Part shown: piece by piece, positions 4,763 to 8,870 of the stretch
Layout of the letters: the number at the start of each line of letters is the position of its first letter
How positions within the stretch are numbered: position 1 is the first letter of the stretch
Source of the DNA: JBFYKJ01 sp041306005
Lineage (GTDB): Archaea > Altiarchaeota > Altiarchaeia > JAFGQM01
Direction: 5' to 3'
Length of the DNA stretch: 8,870 nucleotides
Assembly (NCBI GenBank): GCA_041306005.1
Contig: JBFYKJ010000070.1
Span: 1-8,870 of the forward strand
Translations under genes and position numbers: made by a program
The notes under the pieces: model-generated
What the model was told of the DNA's origin: nothing
What the model saw: only the letters and a program-made list of their open reading frames with translations
Databases searched by the model: none

Positions 4763-5972
4763 TCATGCCCAGCCGGACTACGCCGGTCCCGACGGGCGGC
4801 GGCTTGCCGACGATTATGCTCTCGGCGACGCCGGTGAGGTAGTCCTCCTCGCCCTTTAGCGATGCGTTGAGCAGGTGCTTCGTCGTCTCCTCGAAGGCGG
4901 CCTTTGCGATGACCGATGTCTTAGAGCCGGATATGCCGTGCCTGCCGATCGCGCTTATCTCGCCCGTCATCGTCATCATGTCGGCGACGAGCATCAAGTG
5001 GCGTATGTCGACGCCGAGGTTTTGTTCGTCAAGGACCTGCTTGGCCTCGCGTATTATCGCGTTCCTCGCCGCCTCGACGCCCATGAATTCGTATATCTCC
5101 TGTATGTTGTTGGAGTATATCTCGTCCTGCTCGACGCCCTTTAGCTTGTGAATCTCGCGGATGTTAGACCCCTCGGTGTATATAACGAACTGGCCGTTCT
5201 CCTGCTTGATCAGTATCCTGCTGATGCCCTTGACGCCCGCAAGCTTGACCTTCCCCACGCGCTTCCTTATCTTCGCGAGGTCGGCGATGCTCTTCTTCTT
5301 GGACGTGACCTTGAAGCCCTCCTTCACCTTCGAGTATTCGCCCAGCTTTTTCAGGCACTTCTCGATGTCCTCGGTGTAGAGCTTGTCCTTGACCGTGATT
5401 ATGACCGACATGCTAGCGAGATCGTTCCGCAGTTCGGCTACGTCGAGGATGACGACTTCCCTCATCTTCTTGCCAAGCTGCTCCGCGTCCGCGATGCTCT
5501 TGACCTTGTCGCCCTCAAGGGGTATCCTCATTATCGGCTTGTCCGGCTCCCTCTTGGCGTCGACCACCTCGATGAGCCGCGGCAGGCCCTGGGGTACGGC
5601 CACTTCCGCTACGCCGGCGTAGTGGAAGGTTCTCATGGTCATCTGCGTGCCCGGCTCGCCTATGCTCTGCGCGGCCAGTGTCCCAACCGCTTCGCCCGGC
5701 GCGACCTTGCAGCCTTCGTAGACCTTGAGCGCGTGGTCGACCAGGGCCTTGGCCTCGTGGGCCCCCTTTGCCTTCGAGGCGGCTTCCTTTATCCTGTCGT
5801 AGAGGAGCGGCGGCAGGAATGCGGCCTTCTCAAGCTCCTTTAGCACGGGGGCATCAAGCTTTTTCTCCTGCTTGCCCGGCTTTTCGTGGGCTGGGGTCTT
5901 GGCAGCCTTCGCAGGCGCTTCAGACTTCGCCTTCACGGCCTTCTCTTTCCCGGTCTTTTCAGCCTTGGTCAT
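4746..5972 (-). CDS. rpoA2: DNA-directed RNA polymerase subunit A'' (Rpo1C)
   Basis: This is the C-terminal part of the split largest subunit; with A' it forms the catalytic half of RNA polymerase. The 408 residues carry the trigger-loop region PGEAVGTLAAQSIGEPGTQM (92-111), continuing through T112, R114, F116 and H117. H117 corresponds to the trigger-loop histidine that contacts the incoming nucleotide. GLPRLIEVVDAK (129-140) and the ISAIGRHGISG block (339-349) are conserved. The C-terminus VGTGVVRLGMKG follows the usual PPPVGTG element. Residues 1-40 are an unusual Lys/Ala/Pro-rich extension (12 Lys) ahead of the family core. The gene begins 35 bases after the rpoA1 stop, with no clear Shine-Dalgarno site, and is the last gene of the operon. 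No intein is present. The first ATG of the frame was kept as start; a start inside the extension cannot be excluded. Confidence 0.97.
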   Translation of the reverse strand: MTKAEKTGKEKAVKAKSEAPAKAAKTPAHEKPGKQEKKLDAPVLKELEKAAFLPPLLYDRIKEAASKAKGAHEAKALVDHALKVYEGCKVAPGEAVGTLAAQSIGEPGTQMTMRTFHYAGVAEVAVPQGLPRLIEVVDAKREPDKPIMRIPLEGDKVKSIADAEQLGKKMREVVILDVAELRNDLASMSVIITVKDKLYTEDIEKCLKKLGEYSKVKEGFKVTSKKKSIADLAKIRKRVGKVKLAGVKGISRILIKQENGQFVIYTEGSNIREIHKLKGVEQDEIYSNNIQEIYEFMGVEAARNAIIREAKQVLDEQNLGVDIRHLMLVADMMTMTGEISAIGRHGISGSKTSVIAKAAFEETTKHLLNASLKGEEDYLTGVAESIIVGKPPPVGTGVVRLGMKGSKK

Positions 5973-6007
5973 TCTTGTCTCGTGTGCCTTTCTTGAGCCT
6001 CATGCGC

Positions 6008-8689
6008 TTAATCGCCGCCGAACTCCTCGTAGTCGATCATGCCGACCTCGTCGTCGAACTCTTCCTGCTTCTCGTGCTCCTGGGTCTTGACCTCGGAGAT
6101 CACTTCCTCGATTATCGGCAATTCGCCCTCATAGGTCTTTGAGACGTCCGCGCCGTCCTCGCCGTACTTGAACTGCACGATGACGCCGCCCGAGTCCCTA
6201 ACCGTGAAGTCGTTGTGGACTATGAGGTCCTGGAGCGCGTTGATGAGCCGCCTTTGCAAATAACCGCTCCTAGCCGTCCTGATGGCCGTGTCGACGAGGC
6301 CCTCCCTTCCGCCCATGGCGTGGAAGAAGTACTCGGTCGGCGTGAGGCCGCGCTTGAATGAGTTCTTCACGAACCCCCTTGACTCGGGCGTCAGCTCACC
6401 CTTCTTGAAGTGCGACGTGGTCCTCTTGACAAATCCCCTGCTGATCCTCTCGCCCCTGACGGCCTGCTGGCCGACCGAGCCGCATATCTGCGTCAGGTTC
6501 AGCATGGAGCCCCGGGCCCCCGACCTCGCCATGACCACTGCGGAGTTGTCAAGGCCCAGGTACCTGCCGGCTATCTCACCTGACTTGTCCCTGCTCTCGC
6601 CGAGGATGCCCATGATGTAAGCCTCAAGGCTCTCCTCCGCGGTCTTGCCGGGTATCGAGTCGAGCTTGCCCGCTTCGAACTTCTCGATCAGCTTGCCGAC
6701 GTCCTTGACCGCGCCCTCGAGGTTCTTCTCGATCTCCTTCATCGCCTGGTCGGGCAAATCGGAGTCAGCTATCGAGGAGCTAAAGCCGAAGAAGGTTATC
6801 GCCGTCGCGCCGAGCCTGGCTGACGAGTCTATGTATTCTCTGCCGACATCGTTCCCGTAGTCGGCGATTATCCTGTGGAGCAGTATGCCGCCTATGCCCT
6901 CCGCATCTATTGCGCCGTTGAGGAGATTCCCGTTCGATATCCTGACATTGACCTGCCTCTCGACCATCGCCTTCAGCTTCCGGTCCTCGGCGGGGATCAT
7001 GTCCGCGTACTTCTTCAGCTTGTTCTTGTATGTGACATTGAGGTCCCTCGGCAGGAGTATAGAGAATATCTCCTTGCCCGAGAACTTGGCCTTCGTCCAG
7101 TCCAGGCGGTCGGCGTACTTGTCAAGCTTTGCATAGCCTATGAGTATCTGCGCGTGCTCGCGGGAAAGCTCCACACCGTCGCGCGTGAGGAGGAACATCC
7201 CCGAGACGTGGTCGTGCTTGCCGCTGATTATCGGGCCGCCGTACCTGACGGATAAGAGGCAGTTCTTGGCGTCCATCAGCTCCTGCACCTCGGCGAGGGC
7301 TTCCGGGTTTTGCGGGACGTGCATGTTCATCTCGTCGCCGTCGAAGTCGGCGTTGTACGGCGTCGTGACGGTGGTGTTTATCCTGAAGGTCTTGTACGGC
7401 AGTATCTTCGCCCTGTGCCCCATCATGGACATCCTGTGCAGCGACGGCTGCCTGTTGAATATGACGAAGTCGCCGTCTATCATCTGCCGCTCTATCAAAT
7501 CGCCTACTGCAAGGCCCTCGATGACGAGGTCCTTGTTCTCTTCCATGACGCGCAGGCGCCTTGACTCGGCCTTGAAGACGTACTTCGCGCAGGGGTAATC
7601 CGGCGTGTTCTTGATGAGCTTTATTAGCTGGTCCTTGTTGAACTCGGTGACGCGCTCGGGGACTGTGAGCTCTTCTGCTATCTCTTTCGGCACGCCGACT
7701 TCGTTCAAGCTAAGGTTCGGGTCGGGCGAAATAGGCGTCCTTGCCGAGAAGTTCACCCTCTTTCCAGAGAGGTTGTGCCTGAACCTGCCCTCTTTGCCTT
7801 TCAGCCTCTGCGTGATGGTCTTAAGAGGCCTGCCGCTGCGGTGCCTGGCCGGGGGTATCCCGGTTATCTCGTTGTCAAAGTAAGTGGCGACGTGGTATTG
7901 AAGCAGGTCCCAGGTGTCCTCGATAGACAGCTGCGGGGCGCCGCCCTCTATGTTCTCGTAGAGGCGCTGGTTGATCCTGACTATGTCGCCCAGCTTGTGC
8001 GTCAGGTCGTCCTCGCTTCGGTCGCCCGTTTCTAACGTGATGGACGGCCTCACGGTTATCGGGGATACGGGCAATACCTGGAGCACGAACCACTCCGGCC
8101 TTGCGCTGTCCTGGTCAAGGCCGACCATGAAGAGGTCGCTGTTAAGGACCAGCTCGAGCCTGTTTCGTATCTCGGTCGGCCAGAGCCTTCGCCTGTCCTC
8201 GAAGAAGTAGTAGGGTTTTTCCCACTTTATCTCGCCCTGCCGCTCCTTGCAGTGGGGGCACACCTTTTTCGCACGCGCGCGCTGGAATGCGTCCCTTTCT
8301 ATCGCGACGCCGTAGACAAAGCTCATCTGCGCGACCTTCTCGCGGTACTTCTCTATCTCCTCGTCCGTGAGGAGCATCCTGCCGCACTTCCTGCAGGTGC
8401 ATGCAAGGATCTGGTAAACCTTCTTTGCGTAGCCGACGTGGACGATCGGCCTGATAAGCTCTATTTTCCCGAAGTGGCCCTTGCACTCTTTGATTTTTCC
8501 GCCGCAGGTCTTGCAGCGCAGGCCCGGGTCGATGACCCCCATGCGCAGGTCCATGAGGCCGTTCTTGATCGGAAGCCCGTCCTCGTTGTAGGTGTCCGGG
8601 ACCTCGACGGTGCAGACTGAAACCTGCCGTATCCTTTCCGGTGAGAAGACCCTGAACTTCAGCTTCTTGATCTCTTTCTTGGCGATCAT
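6008..8689 (-). CDS. rpoA1: DNA-directed RNA polymerase subunit A' (Rpo1N)
   Basis: This is the N-terminal part of the largest subunit and carries the active-site metal ligands. The 893 residues are of normal length for archaeal A'. Zinc site 1 uses C59, C62, C69 and H72 (CKTCGG...CKGH), and zinc site 2 uses C99, C102, C144 and C147. Clamp and lid follow, then NADFDGD at 446-452, where D448, D450 and D452 hold the catalytic magnesium. The funnel contains the NGNLLNGAIDAEGIGG element (586-601). The bridge helix, GGREGLVDTAIRTARSGYLQ (793-812), continues into RRLINALQDL. The split from A'' lies after VQFKYGEDG (838-846), the usual archaeal position. The last 26 residues are strongly acidic (11 Asp/Glu against 2 Lys). 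No intein or insertion is visible. The gene starts 58 bases after the rpoB stop, without a visible Shine-Dalgarno site, and the first residues MIAKKEIKKLKFRVFSPE are the normal A' beginning. Confidence 0.98.
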   Translation of the reverse strand: MIAKKEIKKLKFRVFSPERIRQVSVCTVEVPDTYNEDGLPIKNGLMDLRMGVIDPGLRCKTCGGKIKECKGHFGKIELIRPIVHVGYAKKVYQILACTCRKCGRMLLTDEEIEKYREKVAQMSFVYGVAIERDAFQRARAKKVCPHCKERQGEIKWEKPYYFFEDRRRLWPTEIRNRLELVLNSDLFMVGLDQDSARPEWFVLQVLPVSPITVRPSITLETGDRSEDDLTHKLGDIVRINQRLYENIEGGAPQLSIEDTWDLLQYHVATYFDNEITGIPPARHRSGRPLKTITQRLKGKEGRFRHNLSGKRVNFSARTPISPDPNLSLNEVGVPKEIAEELTVPERVTEFNKDQLIKLIKNTPDYPCAKYVFKAESRRLRVMEENKDLVIEGLAVGDLIERQMIDGDFVIFNRQPSLHRMSMMGHRAKILPYKTFRINTTVTTPYNADFDGDEMNMHVPQNPEALAEVQELMDAKNCLLSVRYGGPIISGKHDHVSGMFLLTRDGVELSREHAQILIGYAKLDKYADRLDWTKAKFSGKEIFSILLPRDLNVTYKNKLKKYADMIPAEDRKLKAMVERQVNVRISNGNLLNGAIDAEGIGGILLHRIIADYGNDVGREYIDSSARLGATAITFFGFSSSIADSDLPDQAMKEIEKNLEGAVKDVGKLIEKFEAGKLDSIPGKTAEESLEAYIMGILGESRDKSGEIAGRYLGLDNSAVVMARSGARGSMLNLTQICGSVGQQAVRGERISRGFVKRTTSHFKKGELTPESRGFVKNSFKRGLTPTEYFFHAMGGREGLVDTAIRTARSGYLQRRLINALQDLIVHNDFTVRDSGGVIVQFKYGEDGADVSKTYEGELPIIEEVISEVKTQEHEKQEEFDDEVGMIDYEEFGGD

Positions 8690-8747
8690 TTTACGTTGCG
8701 TCTGTTTCGTTGAACCTTGTTTCCCGGTTTACACTACATCCCGGCCG

Positions 8748-8870
8748 TCACTTCTTCTTGTCCTCGGTGAGTATCGACGTGGATATGCACATCGACTTGA
8801 TCTCGTCCAGCAGGAGCTTGAATGCGTGGGGCACCTGCACCATGACGGGGCTGACCTCGCCGCATACCGG
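8748..8870 (-). CDS. rpoB: DNA-directed RNA polymerase subunit B, C-terminus (partial)
   Basis: The last 40 codons and TGA stop are present. The visible protein begins PVCGEVSP, the tail of the C-terminal Zn-binding clamp element, and continues MVQVPHAFKLLLDEIKSM, the conserved 'vPyAfKLLldEL' helix that interlocks with A'. It ends in a Lys-rich EDKKK. The gene is upstream of rpoA1 in the standard archaeal order. The window does not show whether B is split into B' and B'' in this organism. Confidence 0.95.
   Translation of the reverse strand, partial: PVCGEVSPVMVQVPHAFKLLLDEIKSMCISTSILTEDKKK

Noticed and set aside
5148..5843. Plus-strand open frame of 231 codons opposite rpoA2
   Set aside because: It is antisense to strongly conserved rpoA2 coding sequence and is rich in Leu/Arg/Asp, as expected from the reverse of GC-rich codons.
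4746..8689. Inteins in rpoA1 or rpoA2, as known in some archaea
   Set aside because: Both proteins have normal length, and the conserved motifs run through without an insertion or splicing motifs.

Overview
The window comes from a GC-rich archaeon. The largest subunit of its RNA polymerase is split into A' (Rpo1N) and A'' (Rpo1C), it has an archaeal cupin-type phosphoglucose isomerase, its promoters are TATA boxes that give leaderless or short-leader transcripts, and I see no convincing Shine-Dalgarno sites. The disordered, lysine/alanine-rich protein segments and the broken-up RNA polymerase operon would fit a deep-branching, perhaps DPANN-like, lineage. The sequence alone does not settle the phylum.

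Layout, right to left on the minus strand: the last 40 codons of rpoB (8748-8870), rpoA1 (6008-8689) and rpoA2 (4746-5972) form one transcription unit. It ends at a hairpin plus U-tract that overlaps the rpoA2 stop codon. The ribosomal/elongation genes that usually follow rpoA2 in archaea (L30e, nusA, S12, S7) are absent. A cupin phosphoglucose isomerase (4136-4642) comes next, with its own TATA box. Converging on it from the plus strand is a 29-residue cysteine-rich zinc-ribbon gene (3919-4008), which is short enough to be missed by gene callers and has a well-placed promoter for a leaderless mRNA.

The left half is the least familiar part. Two genes diverge from a 118-base promoter region. 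On the plus strand is a 500-residue protein (2168-3670) whose C-terminal two thirds look like a HerA/VirB4-type (FtsK-HerA superfamily) ATPase in which the P-loop, Walker B acid pair and sensor Gln all appear lost. On the minus strand is a 636-residue, mostly disordered, proline-rich protein (139-2049) with a small N-terminal helical domain, repeated short linear motifs and a C-terminal coiled coil. Their pairing suggests, but does not prove, a scaffold plus pseudo-ATPase module. Just after the 500-residue gene lies a degenerate 25-bp tandem repeat. At the left edge is the start of a gene for an exported or membrane protein, again with a leaderless-type promoter.
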